Shown one piece after another: positions 54,065-61,926 of a stretch of 64,000 nt of DNA. The stretch is from the NCBI RefSeq assembly GCF_014201805.1, contig NZ_JACHFK010000003.1:186001-250000 (forward strand). The letters run 5' to 3'. The position numbers and the translations under genes were made by a program. The notes under the pieces were generated by a model. The model made no database searches and was not told the origin of the DNA. It was given only the letters and a program-made list of their open reading frames with translations. Source of the DNA: Deinococcus metalli (GTDB lineage Bacteria; Deinococcota; Deinococci; Deinococcales; Deinococcaceae). The number at the start of each line of letters is the position of its first letter. Positions within the stretch are counted from its first letter, which is position 1.

Positions 54065-54146
54065 GCGTGTCCGGACGTGGGCGCGCGGCGCTCGACGCGA
54101 GCAGGAACGGCAACAGGGCCAGCAGATACACCAGGGGTCGCGGCAT
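54054..54146 (-). CDS. Candidate small hydrophobic peptide, 30 aa
   Basis: Frame of 30 codons from ATG 54146 to TGA 54054-54056, overlapping the start of the flavoprotein gene by 11 nt. The product starts MPRPLVYLLALLPFLLASSA, like a membrane-spanning or signal peptide, then a short Arg/Pro tail. GATACT lies 6 nt before the ATG, close to the leaderless promoter pattern. It could be a leader whose translation affects the next gene, or a chance frame. Weakly supported. Confidence 0.35.
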   Translation of the reverse strand: MPRPLVYLLALLPFLLASSAARPRPDTHDR

Positions 54147-54173
54147 GGGCGCAGTATCCGGCAGCCCGGCCGT

Positions 54174-54857
54174 TCACTCCGTGCGCTGGAGTAACTTCAC
54201 CATGCCCGCGTACCCCCGCTGCCGCGCGTGCTCCAGGGGCGTGACCCCCTCGCGGTCCGCGACGTGCGGGTCGGCGCCGTGGGCGAGGAGTTCCCGCACG
54301 ATCTCGGTGTGCGTGTGGCCGCCGTCCCCGAGGATCACGGCCTCCAGCAGCGCCGTCCAGCCCAGGTTGTTCACATGGTTCACGTCGATCCGCGTGGTGT
54401 TCAGCAGTTCGCGGACGTACGCAAGGTGACCGCGGTCGGCGGCGGGAATCAGGGCGGTGCCGCCGAAGCGGTTGGTGAGCGTCAGGTCGGGGTGCGCGCG
54501 CAGCACCTCGCGCAGCAGGGCGACGCTGCCGGTCTCGCCGCTCACCAGCAGGGCGTTGTTGCGCTGCGTGTCCTGGCGGTCGGGGTCGGCACCGGCGGCG
54601 ATCAGCACGCGGGCCACCGCGACGTGATCGCCCAGCGCCGCCCACGTGAGTGCGGTGCGGCCGGTGGCGTCGGCGGCGTTCACGTCCGCGCCGGCCCGCA
54701 GCAGGGCGCTGACCTCGGCGGCGCGCCCGCTGCGGGCGGCCTCCAGCAGCTGGGTGTTCACGGTTACCTCCGTGCGGGGTGGGGCCGCGCCGCCGGCGGT
54801 GGCGGGCGCGGCGGCGACCATCGTCGCCAGGACGAGCAGCAGGCTCCGGCGCAGCAT
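54174..54857 (-). CDS. Exported ankyrin-repeat protein, 227 aa
   Basis: Signal peptide MLRRSLLLVLATMVAAAPATAGG followed by five to six ankyrin repeats of about 33 residues: AARSGRAAEVSALLRAGADVNAADATGRTALTWAA, GDHVAVARVLIAAGADPDRQDT, EVLRAHPDLTLTNRFGGTAL, RELLNTTRIDVNHVNNLGWTALLEA and RELLAHGADPHVADREGVTPLEHA. It should bind a protein partner outside the inner membrane. The start at ATG 54857 is chosen for its signal peptide; a longer in-frame version from a GTG further upstream is less likely. Divergent from the GH32 gene. Confidence 0.88.
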   Translation of the reverse strand: MLRRSLLLVLATMVAAAPATAGGAAPPRTEVTVNTQLLEAARSGRAAEVSALLRAGADVNAADATGRTALTWAALGDHVAVARVLIAAGADPDRQDTQRNNALLVSGETGSVALLREVLRAHPDLTLTNRFGGTALIPAADRGHLAYVRELLNTTRIDVNHVNNLGWTALLEAVILGDGGHTHTEIVRELLAHGADPHVADREGVTPLEHARQRGYAGMVKLLQRTE

Positions 54858-54919
54858 GCGTTCATCATGCCCGCCGCGCGCCTGTAGAGTCACGGTTCCC
54901 CAGCGGGCATCATGGACCC

Positions 54920-56347
54920 ATGCCCGTCCTCAGGCCCCGGCTGCACTTCACTCCCCGCCAGTACTGGATCAACGACCCGAACGGCCTGGTGTACGCAGGC
55001 GGCGTGTACCACCTGTACTACCAGTACAATCCGCGCGCTGACGTGCACGGATACCTCAGCTGGGGCCACGCGACCAGCCCGGACCTGCTGACGTGGACCG
55101 AGCATGACGTGGCCCTGCCGTGGCGCGAGGGGCACGAGGTGTACTCCGGCAGCGCGGTCGTGGACTGGCACAACACCAGCGGCCTGGGGCAGTCCGGCGA
55201 CCCGCACCCGCCGGTGGTGGCGACCTACACGGGCGCCGCGCCGTACCACCAGGCGCAGTACCTCGCGCACAGCCGCGACGGCGGGCACACGTGGGCCTTC
55301 ACCCGCGAGCGGGCGGTGCTGGACGAGGGCAAGCAGGACTTCCGCGACCCGAAGACCATCTGGCACGCGCCCACGGCGCGCTGGGTCAGCGTGGTGGTGC
55401 ACCCGGTCGAGCGCCAGATCGGCGTGTACGGTTCCCCGGACCTGCACGAGTGGACGCCGCTGAGCACCTTCGGCCCGGCAGGGGTCGTGGACGGCATCTG
55501 GGAGGTGCCGGACCTGTTCCCCGTGACCGCGGCGGACGGCCGCGAGCGCTGGGTGATGAAGGTGGACGTGTTCGCCGGCGCGCCGCAGGGCGGCACCGGC
55601 GCGCAGTACTGGGTGGGCGACTTCGACGGCGTGAGTTTCACGCCCACCCAGGCGGCCCGCTGGGCGGACTGGGGCAAGGACTTCTACGCGGCCATCACGT
55701 ACAGCGACCTGCCGGACGCCGGGCGGCGCGTGTGGCTCGCGTGGATGAACTCCTGGGAGTACGCGACCGTCCTGCCCACCCAGCCGTGGCGCGGCGCGAT
55801 GACGCTGCCCCGCGACCTGGGCCTGGTGCCGGACGCCGGCGGCTGGGCGCTCACGCAGACGCCGGTGCGCGAGCTGGACGCGCTCCGGGATCGGCGGACC
55901 GCGCTGGCCGCGCCGCAGACGGACATGACGATCGAGCCCGGTCAGCCCCTCGACCTGCTCCTGACCGTGCCGCGCGCGGGCCGCCTCACCGTGACCCTCG
56001 CGTCGGAGGCGGGCGCGGAGGCCACGCTGCGCGCTGAGGGGGGCGTACTGACGCTGGAGCGCCCCGGCCCGGCGGACGTGCCGGGGTTCGCGGGCACCCA
56101 CACCGCGCCCTTCCCGGACGGCGGCGCTGACCTCGACCTGCGCGTGATCCTCGACACCTGCTCGCTGGAGGTCTTTGCGGGTGGCGGGCGCCTCAGCGTC
56201 ACGGACCTCCTGCTGCCGGCCCGGCCGGTCACCCGCGTGACGCTGGAGGGTGACGCCACCGGCGAGGTGTGGACGTTGCGGTCTGCCCTGCCGGACGTGG
56301 ACGGCGCCGCCGAGACTCGGGCCCAGGGTCAGAACGTCGGCAGGTAG
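54920..56347 (+). CDS. GH32 beta-fructosidase (sucrose/fructan hydrolase), 475 aa
   Basis: Glycoside hydrolase family 32. The catalytic triad motifs are present: WINDPNG (nucleophile Asp) near residue 17, FRDPK near 140, and WEVPDLF (acid/base Glu) near 190; the QYNP and YSGSAVVD motifs fit. A C-terminal beta-sandwich follows (about 330-460, VILDTCSLEVFAGGG). No signal peptide, so it acts inside the cell on sucrose or sucrose-6-phosphate. No PTS or sugar transporter is adjacent. The 3' end overlaps the convergent DinB gene by 19 nt. Confidence 0.93.
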   Translation: MPVLRPRLHFTPRQYWINDPNGLVYAGGVYHLYYQYNPRADVHGYLSWGHATSPDLLTWTEHDVALPWREGHEVYSGSAVVDWHNTSGLGQSGDPHPPVVATYTGAAPYHQAQYLAHSRDGGHTWAFTRERAVLDEGKQDFRDPKTIWHAPTARWVSVVVHPVERQIGVYGSPDLHEWTPLSTFGPAGVVDGIWEVPDLFPVTAADGRERWVMKVDVFAGAPQGGTGAQYWVGDFDGVSFTPTQAARWADWGKDFYAAITYSDLPDAGRRVWLAWMNSWEYATVLPTQPWRGAMTLPRDLGLVPDAGGWALTQTPVRELDALRDRRTALAAPQTDMTIEPGQPLDLLLTVPRAGRLTVTLASEAGAEATLRAEGGVLTLERPGPADVPGFAGTHTAPFPDGGADLDLRVILDTCSLEVFAGGGRLSVTDLLLPARPVTRVTLEGDATGEVWTLRSALPDVDGAAETRAQGQNVGR

Positions 56348-56853
56348 TTCAGCAGGTCCAGGAACGGCGGCGTGACCCCCTGCTGCCGCAGCAGCGCCGA
56401 GATCTGCGCGCTGTGCCGCATCTCGTGGATCATCACGTGCCACAGCAGGCCGTGCACGGTGTAGCGCTGTTCGCCCTGGCGGCCCGACACCGTCACCAGC
56501 CGCCCCTCCTCCTCGGGCGTCAGGGTGCCCAGATACGCCGCGGTGCTGTCCTCCACCCGCCGCCAGTAGTCCAGCATGGTGTCCAGCGGAAACGCGGCGT
56601 AAAACGGGCCGTCCTGCGCTCCGACCAGCGATGGCACGCCCTCCCACACGGGCGCGTCGCGCCGGATGTCCTCGTGCAGCCACGAGTCCTCGACCGCCGG
56701 AATGTGCAGGATCAGGTCCTTGATGCTGTGGAAGCGCGCGCCCGGCAGCACGGCCCGCGACAGCACGTCGTCCGGCGCGGCTTCCAGCGTGGCCCACAGG
56801 TCGCGCCGGGCGCGGCGCAGGTAGTCGTACGTTTCGGGAATGTTCAAGGGCAC
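56329..56853 (-). CDS. DinB-family protein, 174 aa
   Basis: Four-helix-bundle DinB/DUF664 protein with a three-His metal site: His in LILHIPAVEDSWLH and two in LLWHVMIHEMRHSAQ. Family members are damage-inducible or thiol-S-transferase-like enzymes; Deinococcus genomes carry many. GTG start at 56853, one nt after the stop of the acetyltransferase gene, so it is the last gene of an operon with that gene and the RIO kinase. The C-terminal coding end overlaps the convergent GH32 gene. Confidence 0.9.
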   Translation of the reverse strand: MPLNIPETYDYLRRARRDLWATLEAAPDDVLSRAVLPGARFHSIKDLILHIPAVEDSWLHEDIRRDAPVWEGVPSLVGAQDGPFYAAFPLDTMLDYWRRVEDSTAAYLGTLTPEEEGRLVTVSGRQGEQRYTVHGLLWHVMIHEMRHSAQISALLRQQGVTPPFLDLLNYLPTF

Positions 56854-56854
56854 C

Positions 56855-57349
56855 TCAGCGTGGAAGCTCCAGGCCGGCGTAGGCGCTCAGGTCGGGCTGG
56901 AGGGGGTATGCCATCGCGGCGGGCGTCTCGGGGAGCAGGCCATGGTCGCCGGCTGGCCGGAAGCCGAAACGCGGATAGAACTCTGGATGGCCCCACAGCA
57001 CGACCAGCGCCTCGCCCGAACTCTGCGCGCGCTCCAGCAGTCCGCGCACCAGGGCGCTGCCGACGCCCTGGCGCTGGTGTTCCGGCGCCACGCTCATGGG
57101 TCCCAGCAGCAGCGCCCGGCGGGGCTGATCGGCGTCGCCGCCGTGCAAGTCACACGGCGCGATCATGCCGTGGCCCACGATCATGCCGCCCTGCACCATC
57201 ACCAGCGACCACTCCGCGCGGAAGTCGGCGCTGGCCCGGAAGGCGCCGATCATGGCGTTCTCGGCCCGGCCGTCGTCCCAGGTGAAGGCCCGCCGGGTCA
57301 CGTCCTCGATGGCAGCGGTGTCGGCGGGCACCTCTGGGCGCACCGTCAC
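56855..57349 (-). CDS. GNAT-family N-acetyltransferase (YhbS-like), 164 aa
   Basis: Acetyl-CoA-dependent N-acetyltransferase. The acetyl-CoA motif is LGPMSVAPEHQRQGVGSALVRGLL at about residues 80-103, with HPEFYPRFGFRPA near 120 as in YhbS-like members. Substrate unknown. It starts with GTG at 57349, overlapping the RIO kinase stop by 4 nt (GTGA), so it is translationally coupled to it; a second GTG lies two codons later. DinB follows directly. Confidence 0.88.
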   Translation of the reverse strand: MTVRPEVPADTAAIEDVTRRAFTWDDGRAENAMIGAFRASADFRAEWSLVMVQGGMIVGHGMIAPCDLHGGDADQPRRALLLGPMSVAPEHQRQGVGSALVRGLLERAQSSGEALVVLWGHPEFYPRFGFRPAGDHGLLPETPAAMAYPLQPDLSAYAGLELPR

Positions 57350-58212
57350 GGCAGCACCAGCCGGGGCTCCGGCGCGGGGCCCTGGGAGCGGCGCTGCACG
57401 TCGCGCAGCACGGCGTCGGGCTCGGCGTGCAGGCCGTGCTTGCGGAAGGACGTCACCAGGCTGTGCACGTCCCGCGTGAGCAGGTCGCGGAAGTTCGGGT
57501 TCTGCCGGGTCACGAGTTGAGGAAAATCGATGATGGTCACGGTGTTCTCCCACCACAGGAGGTTGTAGGTGCTGTAGTCGCCGTGCACGAAGCCCAGCCG
57601 CAGCAGGTGCGCCAGGCCGCTGACGCTCTGCTCCCACGCCCCCGCAGCATCGTGTGGGGTCAGGGGGGCGTCGCTCACGCGCGGCGCGGGGTGATCCTCG
57701 GTGCCGACCAGCCGCATCAGGACTGCGGGGACCGTCTCGGCGTAGTCGTCGGGGCGTGGGCCGGCCAGCGGTTCGGGGACGTTCAGGCCGGCGCGCCACA
57801 GCGTCCACAGGTGCGCGTACTCGGCCATCACCCAGCCGTGCTGGAGCATCTGCAGTCCAGCGCGGCTGCGCGACTCCATGGCGCGCTTTGCCCGCTGGTC
57901 GAGGATCACCTGACCCTCGCGGTACACGCGGTCGTTCTTGAAGCTGCGGGCGTCCAGGTCGCGGTAGATCTTGAGCAGGACGCTGCCGTGCACGCTGCGG
58001 GCGACATACGCGGTGGCTTCCTTGCCGCTCTTGAGTTCCGCCACGACCTCGTCGATCAGGCCGCGGCTGACCAGGCGGCGCACGGTGTCGTCGGCGATGT
58101 CCTCCTCGTTCTGCGCGGCGAGGTCATCGATGCGGCGCCGGCCCTGTGGGCGGTCGCGTTTGCGGCGCAGGCGCTGCTCGCCCGGCTCGTCGCCCGTCCA
58201 GCGGGCGCTCAT
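57346..58212 (-). CDS. RIO1-type serine/threonine kinase, 288 aa
   Basis: Atypical protein kinase/ATPase of the RIO family. LKSGKEATAYVARS near residue 60 is the ATP-binding loop with the family's Lys-Glu; the catalytic loop is GFVHGDYSTYNLLWW (Asp, Asn) near 210 and the metal loop is IIDFPQ near 230. N-terminal 40 residues are basic and charged, perhaps a nucleic-acid or ribosome contact. In eukaryotes RIO kinases mature the small ribosomal subunit; the bacterial role is not settled. First of a three-gene run RIO-GNAT-DinB, preceded by a 41-codon gene 15 nt upstream. Confidence 0.9.
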   Translation of the reverse strand: MSARWTGDEPGEQRLRRKRDRPQGRRRIDDLAAQNEEDIADDTVRRLVSRGLIDEVVAELKSGKEATAYVARSVHGSVLLKIYRDLDARSFKNDRVYREGQVILDQRAKRAMESRSRAGLQMLQHGWVMAEYAHLWTLWRAGLNVPEPLAGPRPDDYAETVPAVLMRLVGTEDHPAPRVSDAPLTPHDAAGAWEQSVSGLAHLLRLGFVHGDYSTYNLLWWENTVTIIDFPQLVTRQNPNFRDLLTRDVHSLVTSFRKHGLHAEPDAVLRDVQRRSQGPAPEPRLVLP

Positions 58213-58227
58213 GGTTGCCCCGGTCGG

Positions 58228-58353
58228 TCAGGGCGTGGGAAGGGTCCGGAAGGCCGGTGCGGCCGTTGAACGTGTTTCAACAAGGGAACTCCTGCGATCG
58301 GTACGGGAACCTCGGGTCGTGATCCTCAGTCGGTCGATGTCGAAGTTGGTCAT
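58228..58353 (-). CDS. Small basic protein, 41 aa, ahead of the RIO kinase
   Basis: Frame from ATG 58353 to TGA 58228-58230. The ATG is preceded by AAAGGAGGT and a 7 nt spacer, the closest match to an ideal ribosome binding site in the window, and TACGCT (58384-58389) gives a -10 about 30 nt before the start. The product begins MTNFDIDRLRITTRGSRTD and is rich in Arg, Ser and Thr, with no membrane segment. The stop is 15 nt from the RIO kinase ATG, so it would head that operon. A hairpin GTTGAA-N5-TTCAAC (58265-58281) lies inside it. Function unknown; a regulatory peptide is possible. Confidence 0.6.
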   Translation of the reverse strand: MTNFDIDRLRITTRGSRTDRRSSLVETRSTAAPAFRTLPTP

Positions 58354-58383
58354 AGGCGGCACCTCCTTTACGGTGATGGCCAG

Positions 58384-58389
58384 AGCGTA
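58384..58389 (-). promoter_or_regulatory. -10 hexamer TACGCT of the small gene-RIO operon
   Basis: TACGCT lies 30 nt before the ATG at 58353, a normal leader length, in contrast to the leaderless genes nearby. Confidence 0.5.
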
Positions 58390-58411
58390 TCAGGCCGCGT
58401 CCTAGCGGTGT

Positions 58412-58430
58412 GCGTGATAAGCCATCACGC
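58412..58430. promoter_or_regulatory. Palindrome GCGTGAT-N5-ATCACGC between divergent genes
   Basis: A perfect 7+5+7 inverted repeat about 25 bp upstream of the minus-strand -10, at the place where a repressor or activator of the small gene-RIO operon would bind. It could also serve the divergent regulator gene. Confidence 0.5.
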
Positions 58431-58456
58431 CTACGTCCATGAAAAACGGCCAATTT

Positions 58457-58481
58457 GTTACCACTGGTTACCCGGTGTTAC
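58457..58481 (+). promoter_or_regulatory. Three GTTAC direct repeats with an exact 10 bp period
   Basis: GTTAC occurs at 58457-58461, 58467-58471 and 58477-58481, i.e. on one face of the helix once per turn. Direct repeats at 10-11 bp are the operator form of SARP-type winged-helix regulators. The gene beginning at 58575 encodes a winged-helix/TPR protein. Confidence 0.55.
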
Positions 58482-58574
58482 TTCGCGGCTGACCCTCCGC
58501 ATGAGAAGATCACGCATCGTTGAAGGCGACACGATTCAAGGTCAACCGTTCTCTGCCACCCGGGGGCCGACTGC

Positions 58575-59825
58575 ATGCCGAACACACCCGCCGCCGATGC
58601 CTTTCCCGGCCCTCTCACCATCAGGCTGCATAAGGATGTCTGCACCATCTTCTGGGAAGGTCAGCCCGTCCCCCTGTCCACCAAGTGGGTCGTGTTCTAC
58701 ACGCTGCTCGCTGTGCACAACGACCGGCACGTCAGCACCGACGAGATCTGCGACCACCACCCGTGGAGCCGCCTGAGCCCCCACATCGCCGGCCGCGACA
58801 TGTGGCGCTTCACGAATACCCAGGAAGAACGCTTCTTCGGCCGCCGTATCACCCACAGCCCCGCGCGGCAGGCCAGCAAGCTCTTTACCCTCGGCCTCGA
58901 CCCCACGCGGCAGGTGCGCTTCGAGCCCAGCCGGCCCGTCATCGCCGACCACCTGCGCACCCTGCGCGCCCAGCGCAACGCCATCGGCATGGAGCTCAGC
59001 GAGTGCACACTGCTGCTGTATTCCGGCCTGGTCGAGCAGGCCCACGCCCGGCTTCTTGACCTGAGCGCCCGCATCCTGGACGTCAACGAACGTGCCCACA
59101 CCGAGACCCTGATCACCATGTGCCTCGACGAGCAGCGCGGTGTGGACGGCACGGTGGCGCAGCTTCCCACCCTGCACGCCCTGCTGGAGCAGCCGGGCCT
59201 CAACCGCCTCAACCGCGCCCGCCTGCTGATCCGCCTGGCCCGCCACGCCACCCTCAGCAGCGACTACGACGCGGCCCGCCCCCACTACGACGCCCTGCGC
59301 AGCCTGCTGGTGCCCGAGGACGGCGTGGAGTTCTGCCAGTACCACATCAACTACGGCCTGTACCTGCGCCGCACCGGGAAACTCGAACAGGCCATCCACC
59401 ACCAGCGCGTCGCGCACGAGGCCGCGCAGAACGCCCAGTGGTGGTACGGCGTGTACGCCGCCCGCAGCAACCTCGCCCTGATGTACCTGAACGTGGCCGA
59501 GCAGAGCCCGCCCATGTCCCGCCGCGCCAACCTGGAACGCGCCCTGGACTGGGCCCAGCGGGCCAGCACCACCGCCACCCTCACCCGCCAGCCCGTCTCG
59601 CAGGCCGTCGCGGCTGTGCTGATCGTCCGCACGTCCCGGCTGCTCGGCCACATGACGCAGGCCCGGCACTGGCTGACCGTCGCCCAGAGCTACCCGGATC
59701 TCCCGGACCGCGACAGCCACCTGGCCGTGACCTACGACGAACTCGCCGCCATCGAGGACGACAGCGGCAACCACTTCCTGGCCGACGTGGCCCGCGCCCA
59801 GGCTGCCCAGCTGCGACGTACGTGA
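58575..59825 (+). CDS. Winged-helix/TPR transcriptional regulator, 416 aa
   Basis: The N-terminal 110 residues resemble an OmpR/SARP winged helix: LTIRLHKDVCTIFWEGQPVPLSTK, then TDEICDHHPWSRLSPHIAGRD. Residues 150-410 are TPR-like helical repeats (ARLLIRLARHATLSSDYDAARPHYDAL, KLEQAIHHQRVAHEAAQNAQW). No receiver or ATPase domain. This fits a Streptomyces-type antibiotic regulatory protein or a related one that binds direct repeats. Three GTTAC repeats lie about 95-118 bp upstream, perhaps its own operator. The ribosome site is weak (CGGGGGCC). It may also control the divergent small gene-RIO operon or the beta-helix lipoprotein downstream. Confidence 0.7.
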   Translation: MPNTPAADAFPGPLTIRLHKDVCTIFWEGQPVPLSTKWVVFYTLLAVHNDRHVSTDEICDHHPWSRLSPHIAGRDMWRFTNTQEERFFGRRITHSPARQASKLFTLGLDPTRQVRFEPSRPVIADHLRTLRAQRNAIGMELSECTLLLYSGLVEQAHARLLDLSARILDVNERAHTETLITMCLDEQRGVDGTVAQLPTLHALLEQPGLNRLNRARLLIRLARHATLSSDYDAARPHYDALRSLLVPEDGVEFCQYHINYGLYLRRTGKLEQAIHHQRVAHEAAQNAQWWYGVYAARSNLALMYLNVAEQSPPMSRRANLERALDWAQRASTTATLTRQPVSQAVAAVLIVRTSRLLGHMTQARHWLTVAQSYPDLPDRDSHLAVTYDELAAIEDDSGNHFLADVARAQAAQLRRT

Positions 59826-59953
59826 ACCCCGCCTGACGCGTTCATCTCCTGTCACGGCGCGGTCACGGTGACCCGGGCACCATGCCCGCACCTCCGGCTG
59901 CGGGCGGGTGACCGTCCCTCCGCCCGCTCGAGCCGGGGGCATGGAGGGACACC

Positions 59954-61873
59954 ATGAACGCACACGTCATCCGTCGCCACACCGCCGCCCCCCTGACCCT
60001 GTTGTCGCTCGCCCTGAGCCTCGCCGCGTGCGGGGGCGGCACGGCGACCCCGCCCGGCACGCCCGTGACCACCCTGAGCGACAGCGGCGCCGGCAGCCTG
60101 CGTGAGGCCATCGGCGCCGTCGCCGCCGGCGACACCCTGCGCCTCACGCAGGGCGGCACCCTGACCCTGCAAAGTCCCCTGGTCATCGACAAGAACGTGA
60201 CCGTGATCGCCAGCGGCGTGACCATCGACGCGGCGGGAAAGGGACGCGCGCTGGAGGTGGCCAGCGGCGCCACCGTGACCCTCAAGGGTGGCACGCTGAA
60301 GGGCGGGACGGGCGGAGTGCTGATCGCCCGCCTGACCACGGCCAGTGTGGGCGAGCGGTCTGGCCCCGCCCGAGTGGAGCCGCGCGCGCGCCTGAGAGCC
60401 AGCGGGCTGAGCGCGCAGGCGGCCACGCCGACCGTGGGCGGCGTGCTCCTGAACCGGGGCACGCTGACGCTGGACGGTGTGACGATCACCGGGGGCAAGG
60501 CGAATATCGGCGGCGGGATCTTCAACGCGTCCGGAGCCACCCTGACGCTGACTGGTTCGACCAGCGTCACGGGAAACACGGCCGACCTGATCGACCCGAA
60601 CGACGACACGATCGACCAGGGGGTAGGCGGCGGCATCTTCAACAAGGGCACCCTGTTCGTCAGCGGCGGCAGTGTCAGCAACAACAACGCGTCGTACTCG
60701 GGCGGGGGAATCCAGGGCGGCATCGGCAGCGCCATCACGATCAGTGGGGGCAAGGTCGATGGCAACACCACCACGTACCCGGTGACCGTCGAGGGCACGG
60801 TCACGACGGGTGCGGCCGGCGGCGGCGTCTTCACCAGCGGTGACCTGACGGTCACGGGCGGCAGTGTCAGCGGGAACAGCACCTCGTTCTTCGGTGGCGG
60901 CATCACCGTGCAATCCACGTGCGCTGACGCCGAGTGCACCACGGTGAACCGGCCCGTGTTCAAGTTGTCCGGCGGCACCATCGAGAACAATGCCCAGACG
61001 GATACCACCGGAATCGGGGGCGGCGGCGGCCTGTGGAGCGACGGCACCACGACCATCACCGGCGGGACCGTGCGGGCCAACACTGCCGACGGCGGAGCCG
61101 GCATGGTCGCGTGGTACACCACCGACATCACTGGCGGGGTGTTCGAGGGCAACCAGGCGCGTGGGAGCGGTGGCGGCCTGTTCTTCCTCAACTCTGGCCG
61201 TACCTATCACATCGGCGGAACGGCACGGATTACGGGCAACAAGGCCGTGAACTCTGGAGGCGGTTTCTCTATCGCCCGTTCCGCCGAGGTGACCATGGAT
61301 GGCGGCAGCGTCAGCGGGAACGCGGTGACGGGCACCACGGATGGCGGTGGCGGTGTCCGCGTGGGCGGCGGCACGGCCTTCACGCTGGTGGGCGGCGAGA
61401 TCAAGGGCAATACGGCAGTGAAGACCGGCGGCGGCATCACGGTGGGCGGCAAGGTCACCATGACCGGCGGCAGCATCACGGGCAACACCGTCACGAACCG
61501 CACCGACGCGCAGGGCGGCGGGGGCGGCGGCGTCCGGCTGTACGCGGGGGCCAGCATGACCGCCAGCGGCGGCACGATCAGCAACAACGTCGCGTGGTTC
61601 GGGGGTGGTGTGGAGACCAACGGCGCGTACCAGACATCGCCCACCTCCACCTTCGTGCTGTCCGGCGCGACGGTCAGCAACAACCGGGCCGAGGACAACA
61701 ACGTCGGCGGAGGCTTCTGGAACGACGGCTCCCTGAGTATCCAGAGCGGCAGCGTGACCGGCAATGTCGCCCGGCAGGGGGCGGGCGTGTTCAACACGAA
61801 GGTCGCCGTGTATTCGCAGGCCGGCGGCAGCGTGAGCGGCAACACGCCGGATAACGTGTACACCGCGCCGTAA
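59954..61873 (+). CDS. Right-handed beta-helix lipoprotein, 639 aa
   Basis: A signal sequence ends in LSLAAC (lipobox); after a Gly/Thr/Pro linker comes SDSGAGSLREAIGAVAAGDTL, the entry motif of polymorphic and choice-of-anchor beta-helix proteins. The remaining 500 residues are many short Gly/Thr/Ser/Asn-rich coils (GGGIFNASGATLTLTGSTSVTGNT; SGGSVSNNNASYSGGGIQ; TGGSVSGNSTSFFGGG), a parallel beta-helix on the surface, perhaps for adhesion or polysaccharide binding. GGAGG before the ATG at 59954. A palindrome GGTCACGGTGACC (59861-59873) lies upstream. Two Cys (TCADAECT) interrupt the coils. Confidence 0.85.
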   Translation: MNAHVIRRHTAAPLTLLSLALSLAACGGGTATPPGTPVTTLSDSGAGSLREAIGAVAAGDTLRLTQGGTLTLQSPLVIDKNVTVIASGVTIDAAGKGRALEVASGATVTLKGGTLKGGTGGVLIARLTTASVGERSGPARVEPRARLRASGLSAQAATPTVGGVLLNRGTLTLDGVTITGGKANIGGGIFNASGATLTLTGSTSVTGNTADLIDPNDDTIDQGVGGGIFNKGTLFVSGGSVSNNNASYSGGGIQGGIGSAITISGGKVDGNTTTYPVTVEGTVTTGAAGGGVFTSGDLTVTGGSVSGNSTSFFGGGITVQSTCADAECTTVNRPVFKLSGGTIENNAQTDTTGIGGGGGLWSDGTTTITGGTVRANTADGGAGMVAWYTTDITGGVFEGNQARGSGGGLFFLNSGRTYHIGGTARITGNKAVNSGGGFSIARSAEVTMDGGSVSGNAVTGTTDGGGGVRVGGGTAFTLVGGEIKGNTAVKTGGGITVGGKVTMTGGSITGNTVTNRTDAQGGGGGGVRLYAGASMTASGGTISNNVAWFGGGVETNGAYQTSPTSTFVLSGATVSNNRAEDNNVGGGFWNDGSLSIQSGSVTGNVARQGAGVFNTKVAVYSQAGGSVSGNTPDNVYTAP

Positions 61874-61880
61874 CCCAGGA

Positions 61881-61916
61881 GAGGGCGGCGGGCTTCAGAT
61901 CGGCCCCGCCGCCCTC
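61881..61916. terminator. Bidirectional terminator after beta-helix gene
   Basis: GAGGGCGGCGGG (61881-61892) pairs perfectly with CCCGCCGCCCTC (61905-61916) between convergent genes. Confidence 0.7.
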
Positions 61917-61926
61917 CGCGCCGCGC

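Noticed and set aside
58265..58281. GTTGAA-N5-TTCAAC hairpin as an attenuator for the RIO kinase
   Set aside because: A 6 bp stem inside the small coding frame, with no T-run or alternative pairing visible; too weak to call.
61207..61863. Minus-strand frame of Pro-rich repeats opposite the beta-helix gene
   Set aside because: It mirrors the Gly-rich coils of the beta-helix protein (GGC/GCC complementarity). The plus-strand frame has lipobox, ribosome site and terminator.
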